Numbered from the stretch's first letter, positions 51,522 through 60,213 are shown. The stretch: 64,000 nucleotides of DNA from Anaerolineales bacterium (GCA_013140605.1 JABFSL010000001.1:123707-187706), one strand, 5' to 3'. Translations and numbers: made by a program. The notes: a model not told the origin generated them from the sequence alone.

Positions 51522-52042
51522 ATGGAAACAATTCGGGGCAAAGCGTCCCTTAATTCGCATTTTGCCACGCTGATAAATTTCCGAACCACTTCGTCATCGG
51601 TGTGGACTCGTGCCGCGAGAATCTGCACGAATACTCGCGCGCGAAGCTGCCAAACCTGCTCTACATCATTGCCAGCGCGCAAAACTTGCCGCATGAATTA
51701 AGCGGACTGGTCTCACACATCACCATCAACTTTCCGTGGGGCAGTCTGCTTGAAAGTTTACTGACTGGCGACATAAGGTTGATGCGCGGACTCGAGTCCA
51801 TTTCACGTTCCGCTACAACAATTGAAATTCGACTGAACGGCGGCGCACTCACCGAAGCCGGCTGGGGTCTCGAAGCTGGCGCGGAGAAAATTTACAACAA
51901 CCTGATTCAAGCAGGCTGGCAGATCAATGTTCCTGCGTTGATGAATGCCAATGCTCTGCGGAGTTTTCCCAGTACCTGGGCAAAACGCCTTGCCTTTGGG
52001 CGCGATCCGCGAGCAATTCAATTAAGTGGATGCTTTGAATAA
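51522..52042 (+). pseudogene. Broken KamB/NpmA-like rRNA methyltransferase
   Basis: ATG 51522 with GGAGG upstream begins METIRGKASLN, the N-terminus of this family. The frame is then lost; from ~51572 another frame resumes with DKFPNHFVIGVDSCRENL and runs to 52042 through HITINFPWGSLLESLL, EIRLNGGALTEAGWGLE and STWAKRLAFGRDPRA. The SAM-binding DIGTGDG segment expected between the two parts is missing, so there is an internal deletion of roughly 40 codons plus a frameshift. The intact relatives methylate A1408 of 16S rRNA or are uncharacterised. The 300 nt upstream (51190-51520) has a small GC stem-loop (AAGCCC/GGGCTT ~51357) and no gene. Confidence 0.7.
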
Positions 52043-52044
52043 CA

Positions 52045-52089
52045 GTGCAGGCCACATCTGGTTGAGTACCAACCAGATGTGGCCTGCAC
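52045..52089. repeat. Perfect 19-bp inverted repeat
   Basis: GTGCAGGCCACATCTGGTT (52045-52063), loop GAGTACC, exact inverse at 52071-52089. Directly after the methyltransferase remnant; no T run, so not a standard terminator. Confidence 0.8.
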
Positions 52090-52226
52090 ACCCCTTACCA
52101 CAGCACCTATTCCGCGTCAGCTCCCTTTTTGGAAAACTCTTAGCATATATTAATACTGATCTTGTCCAGTTAGTGCTATTCTAAATTAATAAGTCAATAT
52201 TGGTAAATTTTACAAAAGGAGAAAAA

Positions 52227-52418
52227 ATGGAAAAATTTGCTTGCAAGCATCTCGGTATAGATTGCGACTTTGTCGCAACAGGATCCACCAAGGAAGAAGT
52301 AATGGACAAAGCCATGGCACATGGTAGTACTGTCCACGCTGACTTGATGAAAGGTATGACTGAAGTACAATTGGCGGAATTCGCCCAAAAGTTGGAGGCC
52401 TCGATCCAACCGATCTAA
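52227..52418 (+). CDS. DUF1059-family small protein
   Basis: 63 residues: MEKFACKHLGIDCDFVATG, TKEEVMDKAMAHGSTVH and a final acidic helix. The pattern (C-x3-G-x2-C-x-F near the start, H-G-x3-H) fits DUF1059, small cytosolic proteins of unknown function. AAAGGAG is 7 nt before the ATG. Own terminator follows; only plus-strand gene in the right fifth of the window. Confidence 0.85.
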   Translation: MEKFACKHLGIDCDFVATGSTKEEVMDKAMAHGSTVHADLMKGMTEVQLAEFAQKLEASIQPI

Positions 52419-52435
52419 GTTGAATATGAAATAAG

Positions 52436-52472
52436 AAAATGCTCCAAGCTAAAAACTTGGAGCATTTTGATT
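52436..52472 (+). terminator. Intrinsic terminator
   Basis: AAAATGCTCCAAG, loop CTAAAAA, CTTGGAGCATTTT. Confidence 0.88.
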
Positions 52473-52483
52473 CATCTTATCTT

Positions 52484-52620
52484 TTATTTCAAAACCTTCA
52501 CGACATTTCGCCCGCTTGCCCCGCTGACTCCGCCTCCGCAGAGATATAAATTATCAATCGGCGTCTTGTCATTCGACCAGCCCGGGATGGGTCGCATGAA
52601 CATGAATTGATCGAGCATGA
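52484..52620 (-). pseudogene. 3'-end fragment of the FAD oxidoreductase gene
   Basis: On minus it reads MLDQFMFMRPIPGWSN, KTPIDNLYLCG and SGRNVVKVLK-stop, matching the last ~48 residues of the gene at 55992-57542 with small differences and a 5-residue deletion. Homology stops abruptly at ~52620. A duplicated or recombined remnant with no start of its own context. Confidence 0.85.
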
Positions 52621-52661
52621 ATAGTGCGCGGCGCAACCTTGCGGATGCTCGACGCGCTTGA

Positions 52662-53663
52662 TCATTTCAATTTAAATTCAAAAAATTCCACCACCATTTG
52701 AGTAATCTCTTTCCGTGATGGGTTGATGGTCTTGCCGCCCACTGGCTTGAAACTGTGACCTGCATTTATTACAGTCACCAGTTCGGCAGGCACGCCCACC
52801 GCCTGGAGCGCGGCAAGCAAGATCTGCGATTGCTCGATGGGAACGAGTTTATCTGTATCGCCATGCAGCATAAGAAAAGGCGGGTCCTCTGCCGAGACGT
52901 AGGTCACGGGGCTGGCGAGAGCCGCGTCGAAACCATCGAATACGCGGGATGCGCCTTCATATCCGCCTTCGAATTGGACAGTCAGATCAGTGGGACCGAA
53001 CATGGACACAACGGCTTGAACGCGGCTGGAATACTCAAGATATTCCCCAACATCGAATCCCGCGCTTTCGTCCGTTGTGCCAAGTAGGTTGACAAGATGC
53101 CCGCCCGCGCTTCCGCCCCAGACGCCAATGCGATTCGGATCAAGATTATATTGACTTGCCTGGGCGCGCAGGTAACGCACCGCGCATTTGATATCCAGAA
53201 TCATGGCTGGGAAAGGATATTCCGGCGCGAGGCGGTAATTGACAGACACCACTAAAAAACCCGCGTTTTGCAAAGCTGGGATTTCCTGCGCGCCTGAGCC
53301 TTCTGCTTTATCCCCATTCGACCATCCGCCGCCATGCACGTACATCGTCACAGGTAAGGGAGATTGATCCGACAACGGATAATAAAGATCCATCTTGAGC
53401 GCCACGCCGTCCATGGTGCAGTACGTGACATCCGACATGCTTGGCGTGGCGGCATTTCCGCGCGGATTTTGTTGGGGCGGATTGTTTGTTGTCGAGGGAA
53501 GGGAAGACGCTGCAGGCTGGATCGGCAAAACAGGCGTGATCGTCTCCAAAGGGGAGGCTGTTGCCGTTTCAACGGGCAGATTTGTGGCGGTAGGCGCGCC
53601 CGCCACACTGCAAGCCAGCGCGATAGCCGCGAGAAGCGTGAGAAAAAAATAAAATCGTTTCAT
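52662..53663 (-). CDS. Secreted alpha/beta-hydrolase (esterase) lipoprotein
   Basis: 333 residues. Lipobox signal peptide (LLAAIALAC), a Thr/Pro/Ser-rich linker to ~75, then an HSL/BD-FAE-type hydrolase: oxyanion motif YVHGGGWSNGD, nucleophile elbow GVWGGSAGGHL, catalytic Asp near LHGDTDKLVP and His in INAGHSF. It likely removes acetyl or feruloyl-type esters from glycans at the cell surface, inferred from its neighbours. The start overlaps the upstream deacetylase stop by 4 nt, so both are coupled. Confidence 0.87.
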   Translation of the reverse strand: MKRFYFFLTLLAAIALACSVAGAPTATNLPVETATASPLETITPVLPIQPAASSLPSTTNNPPQQNPRGNAATPSMSDVTYCTMDGVALKMDLYYPLSDQSPLPVTMYVHGGGWSNGDKAEGSGAQEIPALQNAGFLVVSVNYRLAPEYPFPAMILDIKCAVRYLRAQASQYNLDPNRIGVWGGSAGGHLVNLLGTTDESAGFDVGEYLEYSSRVQAVVSMFGPTDLTVQFEGGYEGASRVFDGFDAALASPVTYVSAEDPPFLMLHGDTDKLVPIEQSQILLAALQAVGVPAELVTVINAGHSFKPVGGKTINPSRKEITQMVVEFFEFKLK

Positions 53664-54778
53664 TTTGCAATCTCCAAAATATTTTCCGAAGTGACCACTG
53701 CCAGATTCGCGGCGGCATAGGCGACCAACTCCTCGTAGGCGGCGAAGATGGCGGATTTATCCTCATCTGTGCGCGGACGGGATGGGTCGGGCGCATTTAG
53801 ATCAAACGGCGGCGAGAGCGGCCCACCCTTTTTGCCTTTGTCCATTGTGAAATAAATGGATGACCATGACTCTGCCCCACTGCGATAAAAGTTGTTCTCG
53901 TGGATGAGCGACGTGATGAACGGGGCGCGTTTGTAGGTCACGCTTGAAGCGTGACCTACCCAATCTGCGAGTTGGGTTTGCAGCATCTTCGTCGGGTTGT
54001 ATTGATCGGCTTCAGGCTTGGACATGAAGTTCCACCAGAAATTATCCGTGCCGTCTATGATCGTAGTGCGCGTCACGCTGAAATCACTGGGACGCGCGAG
54101 CAGGTCATTGACGTATTCGAACGGCTGATCCACTTTTGTGCCCGACTCGTGATAAAGCAAAGTCATTTGTGCGCCAAGGCTGGCATAGACACGTTGCGCA
54201 GCATCCTTTATGCGCTGGTTGCCATTCGGCGATGGCGCGACGACGGGTTTGCGCCCAAAGATTTGCGCCACGTAGGTATAGCCGCCGGGTTGCGAGCGAT
54301 CCAGGTCGCCCGTTTCGAGATCCAAGGCGTAGGTTTCATAATCCAGCAGGGTTTGGTACAACTCGTCATCGCTGAGTCCCTGCAAACGGGAATCGAAGCC
54401 TGTGTAGAGCGGGTGCGGCGGGCGGACGTGGTAACTGATGGTCATGTCCGAATTCTTGAAACGTTCGATCACATCGGGGCGTTCTTCGGCAAGTTTGCGA
54501 GTCACTTCGGCGGTGAAATAAAAATCGCCGCGCACATTGTAACGTTCAAACAGGTCAACGAGTTGGAGGAGAATATCCGCGCTGTCTTCGGTATTGATCC
54601 AATCGTGGACGTTGATAATGAATGAGATGTAGGCGCGCCCCTCACCCTGTCCTTCTCCCAAGGGAAGAGGAGATGGTTGGGTAACAGGAGCAGTTGTCGG
54701 CGGAGTCTGAGGCGCTGTTTGGATGCAGGAAACTACGATGAAGGCGAGAAATGCGAAGGCGTGGAAGAGTCGATTCAT
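53660..54778 (-). CDS. NodB-like polysaccharide deacetylase lipoprotein 1
   Basis: 372 residues from ATG 54778 (AGGAT upstream). Lipobox-like signal (AFIVVSC), then a linker TTAPVTQPSPLPLGEGQGEG whose second half comes from a genomic palindromic repeat, then a NodB-type barrel: SFIINVHDW (metal Asp), LFERYNVRGDFYFTAEV and ISYHVRPPHPLY (His-x4-His metal site). Catalyses removal of N- or O-acetyl groups from glycans if active. Middle gene of a three-gene lipoprotein operon. Confidence 0.75.
   Translation of the reverse strand: MNRLFHAFAFLAFIVVSCIQTAPQTPPTTAPVTQPSPLPLGEGQGEGRAYISFIINVHDWINTEDSADILLQLVDLFERYNVRGDFYFTAEVTRKLAEERPDVIERFKNSDMTISYHVRPPHPLYTGFDSRLQGLSDDELYQTLLDYETYALDLETGDLDRSQPGGYTYVAQIFGRKPVVAPSPNGNQRIKDAAQRVYASLGAQMTLLYHESGTKVDQPFEYVNDLLARPSDFSVTRTTIIDGTDNFWWNFMSKPEADQYNPTKMLQTQLADWVGHASSVTYKRAPFITSLIHENNFYRSGAESWSSIYFTMDKGKKGGPLSPPFDLNAPDPSRPRTDEDKSAIFAAYEELVAYAAANLAVVTSENILEIAK
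54638..54670 (-). repeat. Palindromic repeat inserted in frame in deacetylase gene
   Basis: On minus CCTCTTCCCTTGGGAGAAGG followed by ACAGGGTGAGGGG; same type as the folP insertion at 28233-28269. Located in the linker after the lipobox. Confidence 0.7.
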
Positions 54779-54786
54779 GAGACATC

Positions 54787-55884
54787 CTATCTCGGGGCAA
54801 CACCAGGGTTGGCGGCTTCCCAGACGGCGTAGGCGTCTGCCATTTCGGAGAAGGTCGCCCACTGCACTTGTCCACTCGCAACCAGCGGGTCAACCACTTC
54901 GGTTAAAAACTTTTCGATCACATCATACGGATGTTGCGGGTTGCCGCGGAATTCTCCGGGATGTATGGTGAAGTGAAAGACATTAACCTTGCCCGCTTGG
55001 GAGGCTTCGAGCGAGGCATATAAACTTTCCTTGAGATATTCGAAGTAAGCTTCATCACCGCCCGTATCCTCAGAACGCCGTGAGGCAGCGAAATTCGATT
55101 TGTCATACTGGCCTTCGGGTAAAAAGATAACTGCGCCATTGGGATCATGCTGAGTGAAATCAACGAGATTGATGCCATCGGTTCCACCTGAGGGACGCCA
55201 GGAATTGACGCCCACAAACTCAAGCGGTGTTTCCTGCAATTGCGGATTTTTCCAATCGCTGTTCACGTCGAGACCCGCGCATTGCGCGGCTTCATAAATA
55301 TCCACATATAAATTTCCGCCGCTCCAATAGCGAATATCCGTCACACCGCTGGCTTGCGAGATGTATGAAATTTCCTCTTTCATCACATCGCACCATTGCT
55401 GCACAGAAAGCGCTTCATCATTTTTTCCAAGATGCGCATCTTCGTGAAAGTGAAGCGCCATCTCATGTCCGCGTGACGCGAGGTCGGCAAGAATTGTATT
55501 GCCCGATTCAATCGCAACGGTTGTGAACGGCGATTGTGCCTGAATGGTCATACGTCCGCCGTGCGCCTCAACCATTCCCGTCACAGTGAGAATAGCCTGT
55601 ATGTGCCTGTCGAAGAGTTGCGTTTGACGATAATCGCCATTGCCGCCGCCGTAACCTTGCGCGGTTTCGCCCAACGGCTCAATATGCATGCCGATGGTGA
55701 ACAGGAGGACGGCTGATTCAGAATTGGCAGACGGAGCCGAGCCCGCGTCATTCTGGATATTTGTGCTGGTTGCTGTTTCAACAGGTTGATTCGCCGCTGG
55801 GGCATTTTCTGCGGCAGGCGCACCGAGACTGCAGGCGAGCGAAAGAATAATGAGCGTGGTCAATGTGATGAGTGAACGTTTCAT
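54787..55884 (-). CDS. NodB-like polysaccharide deacetylase lipoprotein 2
   Basis: 365 residues. Lipobox signal (LIILSLAC), Ala/Asn/Thr-rich linker to ~58, then a barrel domain with VLLFTIGMHIEPLG, MTIQAQSPFTTVAIE, RGHEMALHFHEDAHLG (His-rich metal site), YWSGGNLYVD and FHFTIHPGEF. It differs from gene 1 but has the same plan, so the pair may act on related surface glycans. GGAG before the ATG. First gene of the operon; 8 nt before gene 1. Confidence 0.78.
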   Translation of the reverse strand: MKRSLITLTTLIILSLACSLGAPAAENAPAANQPVETATSTNIQNDAGSAPSANSESAVLLFTIGMHIEPLGETAQGYGGGNGDYRQTQLFDRHIQAILTVTGMVEAHGGRMTIQAQSPFTTVAIESGNTILADLASRGHEMALHFHEDAHLGKNDEALSVQQWCDVMKEEISYISQASGVTDIRYWSGGNLYVDIYEAAQCAGLDVNSDWKNPQLQETPLEFVGVNSWRPSGGTDGINLVDFTQHDPNGAVIFLPEGQYDKSNFAASRRSEDTGGDEAYFEYLKESLYASLEASQAGKVNVFHFTIHPGEFRGNPQHPYDVIEKFLTEVVDPLVASGQVQWATFSEMADAYAVWEAANPGVAPR

Positions 55885-55954
55885 GGCGAACTCCTTTTCT
55901 ATAAAATATACAGGTTCGTTGTGTACAGGGAGTTTTGCAGGTGTAAAATCTTTG

Positions 55955-55988
55955 TAAAAAAACAGGTCGAGCTTTATACCCGACCTGT
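55955..55988 (-). terminator. Intrinsic terminator of the FAD oxidoreductase pair
   Basis: On minus ACAGGTCG, loop GGTATAAAGCT, CGACCTGT then TTTTTTAC. Confidence 0.85.
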
Positions 55989-55991
55989 AAT

Positions 55992-57542
55992 CTATTTCAA
56001 AACCTTCATCACATTCCTTCCCGCCGTCCCGCTGACTCCGCCTCCGCCGTGGACTCCACTTCCGCAGAGATATAAATTGTCAATTGGCGTCTTGTGATTC
56101 GACCAGCCCGGGATGGGTCGCATGAACATGAATTGATCGAGCATGATCTGACCGTGATTCAGATCGCCTTCGGTGAGACCATAGGTTTGTTCAAGGTCAA
56201 GAGGTGTTAGAGATTTACGATTTACGATTGACGATTTTAGATTGGGAAAATATTCGGCGAGTGTATCAATCGCGATCTTTTCAACCAAGTTTCGTTTTTC
56301 ATTCCACAACTCTGAAGTGCGACGGCTGGCCGTCGCACTTGCAGGAGCAAGCTCCTGCACTCCAGAGTTAAGAGCGTATGCGGCGAATTGGAAATGAATG
56401 GAAACTACATTCCCAGAAGTTGTCACTTCAAGATAGGGCTTCTCGGAAATTTGATGATACTTCGCTGCGTCGTAGGCTTGTTCCAAATATTTGATGGACG
56501 GCGCGACTACCACCGTTCCATCGGGAATGCCATGTTTGCCGTCAGTAAGTAAATGGACTTTTGCAACCGATCCACGCATTTTGATGGATTGGACATTCCA
56601 TACGAATTCGGGCGGGAGATTCATTGCGCCGACGAGTGTCAGGAAAGTATGTTTCGGGTCAGCAGCGGAGATGATGTTTTTCGCGGAAATCTCTTCGCCA
56701 CTCTTCAACACCACACCCTTACATGTGTACATGTCTACTTGTATACGTTCTACTTCCGCGCCCGTGCGGATTTCTCCGCCAAGTGATTTCACTGCGCTGG
56801 CGAGTGCTTCAGTAATTTTTCCAATGCCGCCTTGCACTGAGACATGCGACAGTCCGCCGCGATTGGACCAGTTGTGCATGAGGGTGTAGCCTGTGCCTGC
56901 GCCATACACGCCGAGAGTCAATCCGTGAATGCCAAGGGATGCGATTGCGGCCTTGACCACATCCGACTCGAACCATTCGTCCACGAATTCGTCGGCGGTC
57001 ATGGGAATGCCGCGGACGATTCGCATCATGTCCTTGCCGCCCATCATGCGCAGGTCAAGACCGAGTTCGGCTAGTGCCATGCCTTCGCTGAGATTAAATC
57101 CTTTTGGCAGGCGCGGCATGATTGTGGCGTTGGCGGTCTCGATGAATTGAGTCGCTTTCTTCATAAAGTCCAGAAAGGGAATCCAATTCGCCGCATCTTT
57201 TTCGGAGTAGCGTTTGATGGACTCAACTGTCTTTGCAGGATCAACGTCGAAGACGAGGTGATTGGAGTCCGCTTGAAGCGAGATGAATGGTTTTCGGACG
57301 GAATCAACTACAAGTCCGTGTGAAGCGAGGTTGAGATGTTTGACAATGTCTGGGCGCAGAGTCCCGCCTGCGTGGAGGGAGTCAACGGTGAAATCGTCGC
57401 CGAAGGATTCTGTCACAACCTGCCCGCCGACAATGTCGCGTCGTTCGAGAACTAAAACTTTTTTGCCCTGCTTTGCAAGATAGGCGGCAGCGACCAAACC
57501 GTTGTGTCCCGCGCCGATGATGATGGTGTCGTAGGTTTTCAT
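55992..57542 (-). CDS. FAD-dependent oxidoreductase, PYROXD2/phytoene-desaturase type 1
   Basis: 516 residues. N-terminal FAD site TIIIGAGHNGLVAAAYLAKQGKK, ERRDIVGGQ, and C-terminal FAD contact YLCGSGVHGGGGVSG. COG1233 member: a flavin oxidoreductase of unknown substrate, related to carotenoid desaturases but also to PYROXD2. Compared with its neighbour it has ~20 extra residues (LNSGVQELAPASATASRRTS) encoded by an inserted palindromic repeat. Its start overlaps the upstream paralogue's stop by 1 nt (TAATG). Confidence 0.85.
   Translation of the reverse strand: MKTYDTIIIGAGHNGLVAAAYLAKQGKKVLVLERRDIVGGQVVTESFGDDFTVDSLHAGGTLRPDIVKHLNLASHGLVVDSVRKPFISLQADSNHLVFDVDPAKTVESIKRYSEKDAANWIPFLDFMKKATQFIETANATIMPRLPKGFNLSEGMALAELGLDLRMMGGKDMMRIVRGIPMTADEFVDEWFESDVVKAAIASLGIHGLTLGVYGAGTGYTLMHNWSNRGGLSHVSVQGGIGKITEALASAVKSLGGEIRTGAEVERIQVDMYTCKGVVLKSGEEISAKNIISAADPKHTFLTLVGAMNLPPEFVWNVQSIKMRGSVAKVHLLTDGKHGIPDGTVVVAPSIKYLEQAYDAAKYHQISEKPYLEVTTSGNVVSIHFQFAAYALNSGVQELAPASATASRRTSELWNEKRNLVEKIAIDTLAEYFPNLKSSIVNRKSLTPLDLEQTYGLTEGDLNHGQIMLDQFMFMRPIPGWSNHKTPIDNLYLCGSGVHGGGGVSGTAGRNVMKVLK
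56308..56369. repeat. Double hairpin repeat (ACTCCAGAGTT family) inside a CDS, copy 4
   Basis: Two units back to back: AACTCTGAAG with hairpin TGCGACGG/CCGTCGCA, then hairpin GCAGGAG-CAAG... and ACTCCAGAGTT. Same family as 5089, 5201 and 25387; here it is translated in frame. Confidence 0.75.
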
Positions 57543-59125
57543 TAGATGCCGTCCTTCAATGCAAGTTCTGCGGCGAATTTGCCGGGCGAGCCCATGATGC
57601 CGCCGCCCGGATGCGCCCCCGAGCCTGCAAGGTAATAGCCTTTGATGGGCGTGCGGAAGCCTGACCATTTTGTGGCGGGGCGCATGAAGAAGAGTTGATG
57701 CAGCAGCAGCTCGCCGTGGAAGATGTTGCCGCCGGTGATGCCTGAAATGCTTTCGATGTCCAATGGCGTGAGGACTTGTTTGCCGATGATCGCGCGGCGA
57801 ATGTTCGGCGCGTAGCGCTCGATGGTGGAGATGACCGCTTCGCCGAAGGCTTCGCGCTTGGTGTCGTCCCAGCCGCCTTCGATATCGTACGGCGCGTACT
57901 GCACAAAACACGACATGACATGCTTGCCGGGAGGCGCCATGTCGGGGTCGATCATCGAGGGGAAGATCATGTCGACGTACGGCTCTTTCGCAAAGCGACC
58001 ATACTTCGCGTCGTCGTAGGCGCGTTCGATGTAATCAATGCTCGGGCTGATGGAAACCGCGCCGCGATGCAGAACGTTCGAGTCGGGTAACGCGGTGAAT
58101 TTTGGAAGTTCGCTCAGCGCGATGTTGACCTTGCCTGAAGAACCGCGCGTGCGGAATTTTTTGATCGAGTGAGTTAGATCATCGGGTAGATATTTTTGGT
58201 CAACGAGTTTTAAGAATGTAACGAACGGGTCAGCGGAGGAAAGGACTGCCTTCGCATAAATCTCATCGCCGTTTTCGAGCGCGACTCCGACTGCGCGTCC
58301 ACCTTTAACGATGACCTGCTTCACGGTTGCGTTGAGTCTGATCTCAGCCCCGAACGCTCGCGCCGAACTTGCGATGGATTCGGCGATACCGCCTGTGCCG
58401 CCTTTTGCGAATCCCCAGGCGCGGAACGCGCCGTCAATTTCGCCCATGTAATGATGCAGCAAAACATACGCGGTGCTTGGTGAGCGCGGACCTAAGAACG
58501 TGCCAATGATTCCGCTGGCGGATTTTGTTCCCAGCAGCGCGTCGGTCTCGAACCATTCTTCGAGCATGTCCGCCGCGGATTGGGTCATGATCTTTGAGAG
58601 ACCATACAATTCCTTTTCGGTCAGTGTCGAAGCGAATTGACCGAGTTTGAGCAGTCCCATTAAATCTTTGGGACTCAACGAAGTCGGGTCGGGAGGTAAC
58701 ATGCCCAAAATGGGCTTGATGGCTTTCGCAAGGCGTGCCATGCGGCGGCCATACTCGTCATAGGCTTCAGCATCCTTGGGTGAGTGACGATAGATTTCGC
58801 GGCGGGTGGTGTCGTGATCGTCCCAGCCTGCAATGTAGTCGCCATTGTCCATGGGAGTGAAGGTGCTGGGCAGCGGCAAAATTTTCAAGCCGTGCTGGGG
58901 AAGTTTCAAGTCGCGGATGATCTCGGGGCGTAATAAACTCACCACATAAGAGAATTCCGTGAATTTGAATCCAGGGATTATCTCTTCAGTGATCGTCGCC
59001 CCGCCGACCATGTGTCTGCGTTCGAGCACAACAACTTTCTTGCCCGCGCGCGCCAGATATGCGGCAGCAACAAGTCCGTTGTGCCCACCGCCGATGATGA
59101 TTGCGTCGTAATTATTATTTGTCAT
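57542..59125 (-). CDS. FAD-dependent oxidoreductase, PYROXD2/phytoene-desaturase type 2
   Basis: 527 residues. FAD motif AIIIGGGHNGLVAAAYLARAGKK, ERRHMVGGATIT, and C-terminal YLAGSGAHPGGGIMGSPG. Paralogue of the downstream gene, colinear with it and probably a heterodimer partner or a parallel enzyme. No crtB-type phytoene synthase is nearby, so carotenoid synthesis cannot be claimed. AAGGAATC lies before the ATG. First gene of the pair. Confidence 0.87.
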   Translation of the reverse strand: MTNNNYDAIIIGGGHNGLVAAAYLARAGKKVVVLERRHMVGGATITEEIIPGFKFTEFSYVVSLLRPEIIRDLKLPQHGLKILPLPSTFTPMDNGDYIAGWDDHDTTRREIYRHSPKDAEAYDEYGRRMARLAKAIKPILGMLPPDPTSLSPKDLMGLLKLGQFASTLTEKELYGLSKIMTQSAADMLEEWFETDALLGTKSASGIIGTFLGPRSPSTAYVLLHHYMGEIDGAFRAWGFAKGGTGGIAESIASSARAFGAEIRLNATVKQVIVKGGRAVGVALENGDEIYAKAVLSSADPFVTFLKLVDQKYLPDDLTHSIKKFRTRGSSGKVNIALSELPKFTALPDSNVLHRGAVSISPSIDYIERAYDDAKYGRFAKEPYVDMIFPSMIDPDMAPPGKHVMSCFVQYAPYDIEGGWDDTKREAFGEAVISTIERYAPNIRRAIIGKQVLTPLDIESISGITGGNIFHGELLLHQLFFMRPATKWSGFRTPIKGYYLAGSGAHPGGGIMGSPGKFAAELALKDGI

Positions 59126-59139
59126 GGATGATTCCTTTT

Positions 59140-60213
59140 TTATTTTGGAAACTGTTGAGAAAATCCATCATCGAAAATATCCTTTGGGAAAGATGGAACA
59201 TTGTTATTTTCGGTATGAAATACCAGAAAATTAGGGCGAGAGAAACGTGGGTCAAAATTCTCGCAGAAGACAACTGCGCTAAATTCAGGAAACTTTGAAA
59301 GGACACGCCTGTTTATCTCGGATTCCAATTTATCTATATTGGAAAAATACTCGAAGAGAAGGTTTTGTTCTAGAAATATCACAACAAGCCTAATAACTTT
59401 CTCAGGCTTAGATTCGCGATACAGTAATTGATCTTTTATTTGCTTTTGAGCCTTCCGACAAACTCCTTTTCCTTCAATAGATTCCCAATTCACACCAAGA
59501 TCTGAATTAGGCAACACTTCGATCTTCAAGCCCTTTTCTGCAAGTCTCACAAATATTTGATTGTGTATATATCGCCCATCCGCACGTGCTTTTCTGTATT
59601 CACCGTATATGAAATGGAAGTCCCCATTTACATTCCAATCAGGCGAGATTTTTCCAGCGCCGATAAGACTTAATTTGTCAATTAAGTGGTTAACAAACCC
59701 TTGTAATTCTTCTTGCGTCCAAGAAAATGGGTCACTTCTATAAATTGTTACTGCCAGAGGGAAGTTACCAACTGTTGATTCTTCTAGTAATTTTTTAATT
59801 TTCTTGGCTTTTTCTTCTTCTAGCACACCTGTATTTCGCTCGTTATCAGGATAATCTATTTTACCGTTGGCAAGTTCCAGTTGTTCACAAGTAACAGTGA
59901 GATTTGTATTTTGTTTCTTCGCTTCTTCCTTCCACTGTTCAAATTCAAGGCGATTAACATATTTCCAATCGCTCTCTGAAAGGTCTCCCGTTGGAGAGTC
60001 TGGCCTCTTTACTTCACATATACATACAAGGTTTTTTCCAACAATGCGAAAATCTGGGGTGCCTTCTTTTTCTATTTTCTTAGGCTTTCCAACGCACAAT
60101 CTTTCTACAATCAAGCCACGAGATTCAAAATAGTCCGCCATGATTTTTTCATCAGGATTCAATTCACAATCTGTATGTTTTGATTCAGGAAACTTTGCAC
60201 ACTCTTTTTTCAT
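59140..60213 (-). CDS. AT-rich protein with PD-(D/E)XK nuclease-like motif
   Basis: 357 residues. Near the N-terminus GTPDFRIVGKNLVCICEVKRPD has the PD...(E)xK spacing of restriction-like endonucleases. The rest is charged and unrecognised (e.g. LEFEQWKEEAKKQNT, PEFSAVVFCENFDPRFS). ATG 60213 is favoured by AGGAAAT upstream; ATG 60234 is possible. Base composition is far lower in GC than the flanking oxidoreductase and GcvT-like genes, and a dispersed repeat lies just upstream, so horizontal acquisition is likely. No methylase partner is visible, so a full restriction system is not supported. Confidence 0.65.
   Translation of the reverse strand: MKKECAKFPESKHTDCELNPDEKIMADYFESRGLIVERLCVGKPKKIEKEGTPDFRIVGKNLVCICEVKRPDSPTGDLSESDWKYVNRLEFEQWKEEAKKQNTNLTVTCEQLELANGKIDYPDNERNTGVLEEEKAKKIKKLLEESTVGNFPLAVTIYRSDPFSWTQEELQGFVNHLIDKLSLIGAGKISPDWNVNGDFHFIYGEYRKARADGRYIHNQIFVRLAEKGLKIEVLPNSDLGVNWESIEGKGVCRKAQKQIKDQLLYRESKPEKVIRLVVIFLEQNLLFEYFSNIDKLESEINRRVLSKFPEFSAVVFCENFDPRFSRPNFLVFHTENNNVPSFPKDIFDDGFSQQFPK

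Noticed and set aside
56211-56250. AT-rich TTTACGA tandem repeats in the FAD oxidoreductase gene as another insertion
   Set aside because: The paralogue has the same length across this segment, so no insertion is needed.
55992-59125. Carotenoid desaturase pair
   Set aside because: No phytoene synthase or other carotenoid gene is nearby, and the sequences fit the broader PYROXD2-like group better.
59140-60213. Complete restriction-modification system
   Set aside because: Only a nuclease-like motif is present; no methyltransferase or specificity gene is adjacent.
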